From Candidatus Poribacteria bacterium (lineage in GTDB: Bacteria > Poribacteria > WGA-4E > GCA-2687025): a stretch of 64,000 nucleotides of DNA. The stretch lies in the NCBI GenBank assembly GCA_018644665.1, contig JABGQA010000138.1, forward strand, positions 1 through 64,000. Reading direction: 5' to 3'. Under the pieces are notes generated by a model. It was not told where the DNA came from and did no database searches. It saw only the letters and a program-made list of their open reading frames with translations. A program made the position numbers and the translations under genes. This document shows, one piece after another, positions 1-10,900 of this stretch (positions within the stretch are counted from its first letter, which is position 1; each line of letters begins with the position of its first letter).

Positions 1-2
1 TT

Positions 3-803
3 CTCATACCATGCGTCCTTGGGATCGTCTGGTTCGATCCCGGGGACGTTTCCGTTACCGCCCTCCTATGCGTCATTTCAGTCGGTCTGGTCTGGGAGTA
101 CGTTGGCCTGGCGCGCGCGGCGGGCGTACGCCTTGGTAGCGGATCGCGACTCGTCATGTGCCTGGCCGCGGCATTGTGGACCGCGGCGCCGAAACTCTCC
201 GCGCGGGTATCAGGGGTCGCGTGGCTGGATGGCGCCGTACTCGTCTTGCTCGCGTGCGCCAGCCTGATCCCCGTTGTGTTCGGCGACGGCGGCCTCGACG
301 GAGCATTCGCCCGCGCCGGGAGCGTAGTCCTAGGCGCGATCCTATGTGCCTGGTGCCTCACGCGGCATCTTGAAGCCCTGCACATGGACTACGGACCCGG
401 TGGGATTCTCTTGCTGCTGGTCCCCATATGGGCGTGTGACTCGGGCGCGTATTTCGTCGGACGCGCGATCGGGAAACACCCCTTGGCCCCGGTGGTGAGC
501 CCCAAGAAGACCTGGGAGGGGTCCGTCGGCGGGTTCGTTGGCTCGATCGTCGCGGCCGTGCTCGTAGGTCGTTGGGCGCTCGATTTGCCGATACTGACCG
601 GTCTAGGCGTGGGGGCGATAATCGGCGTGTTGGGGCAGTTCGGCGATCTCGCGGAGTCCGCGCTCAAGCGGAGCGCGGGGGTGAAGGACTCCGGGCGCCT
701 CATCCCCGGACACGGCGGCCTGCTGGACCGGCTCGATAGCCTTACGTTCGCCGCGCCTGCGCTGTACTACTACCTGCTCCTCGGCCCGACCCCTCCCATG
801 TAG
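3..803 (+). CDS. cdsA: Phosphatidate cytidylyltransferase, 5'-truncated by window edge
   Basis: This enzyme makes CDP-diacylglycerol from phosphatidate and CTP for phospholipid synthesis at the inner membrane. The reading frame is open from the first bases of the window, so the N-terminus (probably only a few tens of residues) lies outside; 266 residues are visible. Upstream of the first in-frame ATG the frame still reads as a membrane segment (ALLCVISVGLVWEYVGLARA), so that ATG is not the start. The C-terminal family signature is intact: SALKRSAGVKDSGRLIPGHG followed by GLLDRLDS, with the conserved KD and HGG...DRLD residues. Several hydrophobic segments fit the polytopic family. The next gene is convergent, 138 bp away. 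Confidence 0.95.
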   Translation, partial: LIPCVLGIVWFDPGDVSVTALLCVISVGLVWEYVGLARAAGVRLGSGSRLVMCLAAALWTAAPKLSARVSGVAWLDGAVLVLLACASLIPVVFGDGGLDGAFARAGSVVLGAILCAWCLTRHLEALHMDYGPGGILLLLVPIWACDSGAYFVGRAIGKHPLAPVVSPKKTWEGSVGGFVGSIVAAVLVGRWALDLPILTGLGVGAIIGVLGQFGDLAESALKRSAGVKDSGRLIPGHGGLLDRLDSLTFAAPALYYYLLLGPTPPM

Positions 804-941
804 ATGCTCGCGTGCGCCGAAGGCCTGGCGGCAGCTCTGGTCGACCCCCAGTTCGTCCTCTCTCCGGCGGAGGCATGAACCCACGTTGGGCGGAGTGTAG
901 GCTTCCCACAATGCCGAGGCCCGGGCCCATCGCCGGCGCGC

Positions 942-1970
942 CTACTCGAACAGCAGTGTGAACGACACGCGATGCACGTCGCCGAGATCGCCCAGCGGCG
1001 CAAACGCGTAGTCCACCTCATACGAAGCGGTCACATAGCCCAACCCGCCGCTCAACCGCGACGCGAAGTCGAACGGGCCATCGCTGCGATAGCCTGCGCG
1101 CACCGCGAATCCGTTGCGGAATCGGTACTCCGACCCCGCTCGTAGCGCCGGGCTTTCCTCACGCATGAACCGTAGGTCCAGGCTCAGGGTGATCACGTCC
1201 GCGGGAGCCGCGACGACCTCCGCGCCCGTGCGCTCGAACTCCTCGACGCCGATCTCCTCGGGCACGGACTCGATGCGACGCTCGTACGCGGCGCCAACTT
1301 GTAGCAGCCTTGGAAGCGGAGCCGGCTCGCCGGACAGTTCCGCGTCGCTCCCGACGTTCCGCAAGGCTGCGCCCACGCGCAGACCCTCTACCGGCGGCGT
1401 GTACAGGCCACCCAAGTGCAAAAGCGTGATGTCGGACTCAGCGGCGGGAATCTCCGCTGCGGGGCTGGAGAAGTCGAAGCCCTCGCGGGCGACTTCGACG
1501 CCGCCGCCCACTCGGAAACGACCCAGCGGCTTGGACCCCAGAGCCACCTGCAAGTGCTTGGTTGTATAGGCGAATGTGCCTCGTTCCTCGACGCCCGCGG
1601 GAGTCTCGACGGTGTGCACGACGTTGCCGCCGAAGAGGAACGTGCCCCCGAGACCGAGACTGCCAAGATCGCGTACCGGTTGCACGAACCCAAGCCACTC
1701 GTAGCGGACGCCTCCGAGCCATTCCGTATGCGTGCCGGATAGCCGCGAATCGCCCACCAGTCCCAGTCCCGCGGGATTCCAGTGCAGCGCAGACGCGTCG
1801 TCCGCGATGGCGACGAACGCGCCACCCATGGCTTCCGCGCGCGCGCCTACGCCGAGGTTCACCGCCGTGCCGCCCAGCCGACCGGATGCGACGGCGACGA
1901 CCGGGCAGAGCAGCAGCGCCAACGCAATGCCCGCAGCCGCACGAAGGAGCGCGTCGCCTGATCTACTCAT
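942..1970 (-). CDS. PorV/PorQ-family outer-membrane beta-barrel protein
   Basis: A 342-aa protein with a signal peptide (hydrophobic run ALALLLCPVVAVASG) followed by the family opening motif: GARAEAMGGAFVAIADDASA then WNPAGLG. This is typical of the PorV/PorQ (UPF0164, FadL-like) barrels. The rest alternates glycine-rich beta strands, and the protein ends in FTLLFE, an aromatic-terminated last strand as expected for an outer-membrane barrel. In Bacteroidota, PorV binds the C-terminal sorting domain of type IX secretion cargo and delivers it to the attachment complex. Here the ATG overlaps the stop of the preceding giant gene by 4 bp (ATGA), so the two are probably translationally coupled. A dedicated PorV-like partner for that giant protein is inference; the family assignment is firm. 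Confidence 0.82.
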   Translation of the reverse strand: MSRSGDALLRAAAGIALALLLCPVVAVASGRLGGTAVNLGVGARAEAMGGAFVAIADDASALHWNPAGLGLVGDSRLSGTHTEWLGGVRYEWLGFVQPVRDLGSLGLGGTFLFGGNVVHTVETPAGVEERGTFAYTTKHLQVALGSKPLGRFRVGGGVEVAREGFDFSSPAAEIPAAESDITLLHLGGLYTPPVEGLRVGAALRNVGSDAELSGEPAPLPRLLQVGAAYERRIESVPEEIGVEEFERTGAEVVAAPADVITLSLDLRFMREESPALRAGSEYRFRNGFAVRAGYRSDGPFDFASRLSGGLGYVTASYEVDYAFAPLGDLGDVHRVSFTLLFE

Positions 1971-4900
1971 CGGATCACCAGTATCTGTCCCACGCGCCGG
2001 TCGTTCGCCGCTCGCACCAGGTAGAGGTAAAGGCCGGTCGCCACCAGCACGCCGCTGTCGCTTCGCCCGTCCCAGGTCGCGACCCCTGACGACGCGTTCA
2101 TCAGTCGCGTGACACGCCTCGCGTCGAGCGTGAAGATCTCGACGTCGGCGTCATCGGTTAGGTTGCGCATGGTCAGGACGCCGTCGTGGCTTGGGCGGAA
2201 GGGATTGGGCGCCACGGTTACACGGTCCAGCTGCGTCGGCAGCAGCAGCCTCGCCACGCGGAACACACCCAACGTCGTGGACTCAGCGGACACGACGCCC
2301 TGTCCGACATCCACAGTCTGCTCGCCCGACACGAGATCCCATCGGGCAGGTATGGCGTCGGTGTTCAGCCGAAACAGACGCAGGTCGCGCGTCACCTCGG
2401 AGGAATCGGGCGGCGGAAAGCTCACGGTCACGGTGAGCGGCTGCGCGAACTTCGTCGGACTTCCGTCGAAATGCCGCACGGACACGGCCAGGTCGGCTTC
2501 GGTAGCGTCATCTATGTTCGCTACATCGAGGTTCAGGTTGGCCTCGTCTACAGCGCGCTGAAGCGCCGTATCGAGCGTCCGGTAGATGTCCACGCGCACG
2601 CCGGGCCGGGCGACGGAATCCGGGATGCGAACCGAGGTCTGCGGGTCGAACCCAGCCTGGATCAACGCGCCTCGCGATGCGGCCAACACATTGGCGACCG
2701 ATCTCACAGGGCCATCCACGGACGCAGCCGCGATCTCCGACCTGTTCCCGCCTCCATCGACCGCGACGACCGCGACGTGCCATGCATCGCCGTCGGCGCC
2801 GGAGGTCGGCGCGTTCGTTCCCGCAACGTCCTGCTCCACGTCTGCTGGTCGCGGCGCCGACGCCGCGGGCTCCAGCCCTACTAAGTCGGCCGACGAACGG
2901 ATCGGCACGGAGGATAGGAGCACCTCGAACTCCACGACCGTCGGATCGGCGGGGACGTCCCACGCGACACTGAGCCGTCCGCCTTCGTCGCCCGGCGCGT
3001 CCACGGCCGCCACACCCGACACCGGCTGCGGGGCTACGTCGTCGGTGGATGTGACGGGGCCGGCGCGGGAGCCGTCGATGACGGCGGAATACGAGCCGTT
3101 GATGTCTCGCGCCGCTACGACGACATAGACCGGGAGCATGTCCTCGGCCGTCGGCACGAGCACCTGCGTCACGGTGCGATCCGACTCCAGGAGGTCGGCC
3201 TCTCGAGCCGGAACCGACTCCAGCTCGCCTTCGTCGAGGAAGACAGCGTATCCACCGAAATCTGTCTCGTCGCTCTGCGATGTCCAGGACACCACGAGGA
3301 ATCCGCCGTCATCCTCCGGTGCGTCGGCGGCAGCCACACCTAACACGCTCGCCGGGGGAAGATCGTCCGTCGCGCGCGCCGGCCCGAACGCTGAGGACCC
3401 GTCTTCCGACAACGAGCTTTCGTTCCTCGCGACATCCACTGCCGTGATGGCGAAATGGTAGTCGACGTTGTTCGCGGGCACGTCAAGCTCCACGGCCTCC
3501 TGACCCATGTTGACGATTTCCGTAGAGACGGGCGTCAGACCGCGCGTGCTGCGGATCGGAGCTGTCTCGCGGTAGATGTGATAGCGCAGGAAGTCGACCA
3601 CGCCGTCAGCCGCCGTCCACGCGAGGCGGACCCTGTTGCCCTGGTCGTCCGGCGCGTCTTCGACGGACAGCCCACGAACGGACGGCGGCGGCATGGCATC
3701 CAGCGTCACACGGGCCGTCGCTGCGCGGAACCCCGTGTTGCCGTTGCGGTCGGCCACACGGGCTGTGACGATCGCCTCTGGGAGATCGTCGTCCCGCCGC
3801 ACTACGTACGCGCCCGTGTAGACGCCATCGTTCGCGGAGTCATCGTCCCCGACTCCGTCGTCGAACATCGCTATGTCCGTGCGCTCGGCGCCGATGTCGA
3901 AGGTCGCAGTACTGCCCGCCTCCCCGGTGACCCGTACTACGAGCCGGTCGCCCTCGCGTAGCGGGCCGGTCGCGCTGTGCGTCACGCCGTCAATAACGGG
4001 CGCGGCCGTATCCATACTGACCGGCAACGCTGCCTGCGCCGAAGCCTCGTTCCCCGCCAAGTCCGTGAGTCGTACGGTGACGATGGCCCCCGGCGTGTTG
4101 TCGCCCGGGAGGATCAATGTCGAGCCGACGTACACGCCGTCGCCAGCGGCGTCATCGCCGCGCGTGCCATCGTCGACGAGCGGCAGGTTCTCCCGCACGC
4201 CCTCGACGGAGAACGCCCCGCGCGCGCCGGCTTCCCCATGCGTCGTGACTGTGAGCCGATCGCCCTCGCGTAGGACGGACACGCCGCTATGCGCCACCTG
4301 CTCGATGCGCGGCGGGGTCGTGTCGAGATCGATGGGCCGCGAAATCGCGAGCGTCCGTGCATTGCCCACGGCGTCCGTCGCCGAAACGCTCACGGTAGCG
4401 CCGGTGGCGGCGTCGCCTGGTTGCACCCGGTAGACACCGCTGTAGACGCCATCGTCGGGGTCGGCGTCATCATGCGCTCCGTCGTCGAACATGTCGCCCA
4501 GCACGCGGAAGTCGCCGCCCTCGACCTCGTACGACACGCGCGATCCCGCCTCCGTCCTAGCGCTGATGCGGAGTTCCCCGTCGGCGCGCAGGGGACGTCC
4601 GGCGGAATGGCGCGCGTCGGAAATCGCCGGCGGTACTGTGTCCAGCGTGACGGTCGGCGTCAACGGCGCCCGCACATGGACACCTCTTAAGCTGTCGATG
4701 ACGATCTCGACGGCGGCATCGCGAACATCCGCGCCCGGCTCGACGGTGTATGCGCCCACGTACGTTCCGGGAATGGTGGATGTCAGCGGGAACTCGATGC
4801 CGTGACCCGGAATCTCGGCGCGAACGTCCCACTCCTCGTCGCCCTGCACGGTGACCGTCAACTCGGCGCCCGCCCCGAGAGGGAGCGTCGCGTCGTGTGC

Positions 4901-7900
4901 AGCGCGCGACACCGCCAGCCCGGCGAGTCCGTACACTGTCGTGGCGCCACGGACGCGCACGAAGAAGGAGCGCGTCAGCGACGGCACGGTCACGGCGTAG
5001 GCGTTCGGGGCCGATGCCGACGGCAGAAGCGCGCCGAGCGATTGCAGACCGGCGGTGAATGCCTCGGCCTCGACGGCCGCGTCGCGTTCCGCCGCGTCGA
5101 CTGTGAGGGCGACGAAACCGCCCGCAGTGGGTGTCATGTCCACACGGTACCAGTCCACGTCGTCCGCGCCCCACAGCGCGGCATCCACGCGTGCGCCGGG
5201 GGAGAACGACTGGGCAATGTCGACATCGCCGTTGGGTTCGAGTTCAAGCAGCACGTCAGGCGGCAGCGGCGCGAACCCCACGCGAACGCCGTAGACCGAT
5301 CCGAGCGCGGGCATCGCCTTGATGAGGAGATCGCCCTGCCTAACTCCGGCGCGTAGGCGTACCGTAGGCTCGTCGGGAGACAGGGTCACGGCGCCTATCC
5401 CGAACTGGCCCGCGCCCGGCGCGTCGTGGAGGAATTCGAAGCGCGACGTGTCGTGAAATGCCGCCTGAGCCAGGTCGAGTTCGATGATAGGGAAGCCGTC
5501 CGCGGGGATCGGCACGCGATACCAGTCGACGTCGCCTTCGCGGTTCGATGCGCCGCTGATTTCGGCCGCGTCGCCGAAGACGCGCGTCGCGCGTCGCGGG
5601 TCGTCGTTAGGCTCCAGATCCCACGCGATGTCCGCCGGGGTCGGGTGCGCCGCGACGACAGCACGGTACATCCCCGGGTCTCCCGTGACGCGGACGACAT
5701 ACTCTCCCGCCTCCAGCACCATCGCAGTGTGCGCGTCAGGCGCCGCGAGGCCGTCGGCCGAGATGGTCGCCAGGCCCGAGAACTCGAGCGCCACCGATGG
5801 CGCTGTGAGTGTCATCTGCGCCACGCCAACACCCACGCGCGCCAGGTGCAGGCTGACCTGCGCCGGCGCCGACAGTTGCACGCGGTACCGGTCGATGTCG
5901 CCGCCATCCGTGAGAAGCCCGTCCACGGCCACGCCCGGCGGGAGACTCATCGCGACGTCCGGCGCGTCGTTCGGCTCGCGCTCCGGTATTGAGATCGGAT
6001 CGACGTGGAAGCGGCGCGTCGCTGCAGGGAGGCCGCCATCAGCCGGAGCGACGGAGAAGACGTGCTCGCCCGCCGTGAGTCCCGTCAGGAGGGCTTCGTT
6101 GACGCCGGTGAAGCGGCCCGGGCCGCCGTCGATGGAATACCGGTAGTTGTCTATCGCGCCGGCTGTCGACCCGAAGCGGCTCCAGCGAAACGCGAGCGAG
6201 GAATCCCGCGCGATGCTCGTGGGGCCGCCAAAGACCGCGAACGCGCCGCCAGGCGCCGGAGCGCCATCGGCCTGACTCGTCGCCGGCCCAGAGACGCCAG
6301 CAGCGCCGACGGCCGACTCGTTCCCCGACGCGTCCACCGCCGACACCGCGACGAAGAACCCCACGCCATCCGCCGGGGTCGGCACGTCCGCCACCGTCAC
6401 GGATGGCGCGCGAAGGCGGGCCGCGGGGACGCCCGGGATGTCGGGATGCGCGCGTGGCGGCGTGTTCGGCAGGAACGGCAGATCGGATACGTACACTCGG
6501 TATTCCGCGAAATCGAGCGCCGGCGTCGGTTCCCACACGACGCTCAGCACGCCGCCTCCGTCGTTCGGGCGGTCGAGCGCCAACACGTTGCGGATCGGCA
6601 GCGGCGGCAGGTCGTCGATCGCCTCGACGCGCGCGGACACGGACCCTCCAACATCGAGGCTCAGACCCGAGGCGTTCCCCGCCTCGTCGATGGCGACGAC
6701 CGCGAAGTACTGTCCGAGGCCCGTCGGAGCGGGCAATACGACGGACTCAACCGAGCGGTCCAGCAAGTCGAGAGCTTCCGGCGCGCGACCATCGACCGTC
6801 GCCAAGGGCGTCTGCGAGCGGTACACCTCGTAGCGCGTGAAGTCCGCCGCGGACGTAGCCTCCCACGACACCCGGATGAATCCGCCCTCGTCCGTCGGGA
6901 CATCGCGCGCCATGACGCCGCGTACCGCCGGCGGTGGCGTCGTGTCGAACGTCACGGGCGCGGTGATCGACCGCGTCGCTGACTTGCCGTTCGCCTTCCG
7001 TAGAACGACCGTCACGGTCCCGTCGATGAGGTCGGACCCCAAGCCGACGTCGAACGAGGCGGCATATTCGCCCTCGGTGTCGGTCTCCGTGAGCCGTAGA
7101 TCGGCGCGGTAGAACGTCCCGTCCGCGCGGGCGATGGAGAACGAACCTGTCGCGCCTGGCGATCCCGTGACCGCGATGCGCAACGTGTCGCCCAGGGCCA
7201 ACGCCGCGTCCGCGTCGTGCGACGCTCGGATGATCGTGGGCGTGGAGGCGTCGATGGACACCGTGGCCGACGCGACGCCTGTCGCCGCGTTCCCCGCGTC
7301 GTCTACCAGGCGGCCGCGTACGACGGCGGCCTCGGCGATGTCGCCCGGGCGCACCGTGTATTCGCCGCGATAGACGCCGTCGTCGGCGTCGCCGTCAGCG
7401 TGCGCGCCGTCGTCGAAGACGGGGATGTCGTCGCGGAACGGCGTCTCGCTCTCGGTGAGGATGGCGAACGTGCCGCGCGCGCCGACATCGCCACGTAGGG
7501 TGACACCAACGCGATCGCCCTCGACGAGGACGCCACTCCCGTCGTGCGTGACGGACGCGACGTTCGGCGGGAGCGTGTCCAGAGTCAGCATGCGCGAGAT
7601 GTCGCGCGTCGCGCGATTGCCGACCTCGTCCTCGAAGCCCACGCGCACGGTGCCGCCGACGATGTCGTCCGTCGGGCCGACGACGAGCGCGCCTTCGTAT
7701 CGACCGTCCTCGGTTTCCTCCATGGGAACGTCCGCGCGGGCAGCCGCGCCGTCGGGTCGCAACAGAGCGAATGCGCCGAGCGCGCCGGACTCAGCCGTCG
7801 CCGTCACATGCAACGTGGCGCCGACGCCCAGCGCCGTGCGCGCGTCGTGGGACGCGCTCAGAATGTCAGGCGGCGTCGTGTCGACCGTTATGCCGCCGGG

Positions 7901-10900
7901 GAAGGTCACCAGGCGCGTGAGCCCCTCGGCGACCACGCGCGCTCGCAGGACCAGGTCGTCGCCATCGTCGTCATCGCGTGCAGTCCACGTCGCGGAGTAC
8001 GCGCCGGAACCGTCCACGTCGACGAGCGGGACGACCGCGCGCGGCCCGGCGCCCGAGGCGTCGACGAGTTCCGCAACGACGTCCGCGCCCGGACGCCACA
8101 CGAGCGAGATCGCGACCTCATCGCCAGCCTTCAGCGTCCCGGCGGCATCGTGCGCTAACTCGCCGAAGAGGGTTGCGTGGAGGGCGTATTCGGCATCCTC
8201 GGCCCCGTCGGCGTCTACGGCGACATAGAACGCGCCCGGTCCGACGGATGCCTGAGCGTACGCCACACCGGTTGGACCGCTAGTGATCCCCAAGCCCAGT
8301 TCCGCTCCCGACGCAGCGAGAATCCGGGCTGTCGTCACCGTCGAAGCGGCCGGGCGCGACAGCGACGCCACCAATACGCCGCTCGTCGGGACATCGAAGC
8401 CATACACGTCGCGGTCGCCGTCCGCCCACGTGTCGCCGACTATGGACGTATCCATCGGCAGGGCCGTCGCGTCAGCGAGGTCGCCATTCGGCTCCAGTTC
8501 ACGCGCGACAGACGGACCACCCGCCGCGACGGCAATCTGGTACTCCGCCCCGGTCGCGTCGCCGTCCACGGCGAGGAAGTACGCCGCGGAGTCCATCCGC
8601 AGCGGCAGGTCGGCGATCGGTTCGTCCGTTCCGAAGCTCAGGGCTGCGACCTGTTCGGCCTCGCGATACACGCGCAGCCGCATGGCGCCGCCGTCAGGCG
8701 TGTACGCCCTAACCACGACGTTCCCAGTCGTGGATGCGGGCAGTGCGAACCAGTCGACGTCGTCATCCGAGGTCAACGACCCACGCAGACGCGGCGTGTC
8801 CACACCAACACCGGCCGCGGTGGCTCGTCCACGCGTGTCGTTCGGCTCGCGTTCGAATGCAAACGCCGGAGTCGGCGCCCAAGTGGTGAACAGTTCATAC
8901 CCGCCATCACCGCGCATCTCGACCAGAAGCGGCTCCCCGAGCGTCCCCACGGAGAAGGTCGCGCGCGGCGTCAGGTCGTCCAGCGCTGCCGTCCACGCGA
9001 GCGTGTCCGCCGCGGCCGCCTGCCGATAGACGCGCAGCTCCACGGAGCCGCTCCGACGCGTCACCGTGACGGAGACGAGCCCAGGGGCAGGAGATTCGAT
9101 GCGCGACCAGTCGCTGTCGTTCGCGACGCTCCCCGCGACGGCTTCGTTGGGATGGAGCGGCTCGGCGAGCGCGGCGATGTCGTTCGGTTCGGTCTCGCTC
9201 GGCGCGAGCGGATCGACGTGGACCGCGCGCGTCGTCGCAACGCCCGACGCGGACTCCACGATACGAACCGTGTGCCGACCGGGCGTGAGGTCGTGAAACG
9301 TCGTGGAAGACCGTGACACGACGCGCTGCTCAATGCCATCGAGCGTCACGAGCGCATCGGCGACGGGTTCTGTTCGGCCGGCCGGGAAGCGAAGCCAGTG
9401 AAACGTCGCCGAGCCGCCACGCAAGATGCCTATCGGCCCGGCGACTTCTAGGGGCGACGCATCCGTCGCGGCCTGTGCCGCCGCGACGACCGGTCCCGCC
9501 ACCGACCCGATAGCCAAACCCGACTCGTTGCCGGTCAAGTCCAGCACGGTCACCGCGACGAACGCCTCCGCGTCCGTCGGCAAGTCGAGGATGTCGACGT
9601 CCGTGCGAAACGGGGCGGCGATGCGCGCCACCGGGACCAGCGCGCCCACATCCTCGATGGCGTCTGGCGCGGCGTAGACGCGGTATTCAGCGAAATCCGG
9701 GAGAAAGGCGGGCGTCCACCGAACGCGGAGCGCGCCTCCGTAATCGTCAGGGATGTCCTCCGCCGAGACGGCTGTGATCGGCGTCGGCAGCCGGTTGTCC
9801 TCCGCGATCACCGGCCCGGCGACGGAGCCGGGAGCAAGCGTCGACTCGGAGCCGGCGCGGTCGACCGCGGTGACGGCGACGAACAACGCAACGCCACTCG
9901 ATTCAACCGAGAGGCGCGCGGACGTGTTGGAGGCGCGCAGGGCGGGAGTCAGTCCATCGACAGATGTGATCGGCGTGGTTTCGACGTAGACCCGGTATTG
10001 GGCCAGATCCGCCGCGTCGCTCGCGGTCCATTGCACGAGTATCACGCCGCCGTCGTCGTCCGGGGCATCCGCCGCTGCGACGGCGGTCACAGGGGCGGGC
10101 GCGCGGCCGTCCAGCGTGACCGGCGCCCCGACGACCCGCTGACTCGCGGCGCCCTCAATGTCGACCACGCGCGCCGTGACGTCGAGCCCGAACAACTCGT
10201 CGGTCGACCGCACGACGTAGGAGCCCACGTAGTGGCCGTCGTTCGCGTCGCCGTCGTCGTGCGCGCCGTCGTCGAACATCGGCACGTCGAGGCGCGCGCC
10301 GACGATGGAGAACGACGCGGTCAGCCCGGGAGGCGCGAGCAAGCGGACGTTCAGGACATCGCCCAGCGTGAGCGCGACAGTTGCCGTGCGCTCGGCGGAG
10401 AATATCCCCGGCGACTCCAAGGTCGGGGTGAGCGCGTACGGCGCCTGTGGTGACTCGCCTTGCGGAGCCAGTTCGACGTAGTACGAGCCCGCCGAGGCGA
10501 TGGCGGATAGGGACGTTGCCTGGCCGTTCACCGCCGTAGCCACGGCCTCCCCGACGAGGAGGAAGTTCGAATTGTATAGGCGCGCGGTAGTGGAGCCACG
10601 ACCCCCGGGCCGCTCAACCGTGAGGCCCAGCACGCCCGGATCGGCAATGTCCACTCGGAACCAGTCCACGTCCGCGTCAGGCGCCCACGACTGCCCCACA
10701 ACCGTGACGTTTGGGGTCAGCGCGTTAGGCGATCGCGCGTTCACACGCGGGTCCACGCCGTTGGGCTCGACCTCGTACGTCTCGCCAGCCGGGATGTCGG
10801 TCATGTCCAATACCAGCGCGTACGGAACGTCGCGCACGTCGTCGTCGTGACCAACCCGAATGAGAATGTCACCGAGACCGACCGCGGTCTCGAACGTGGC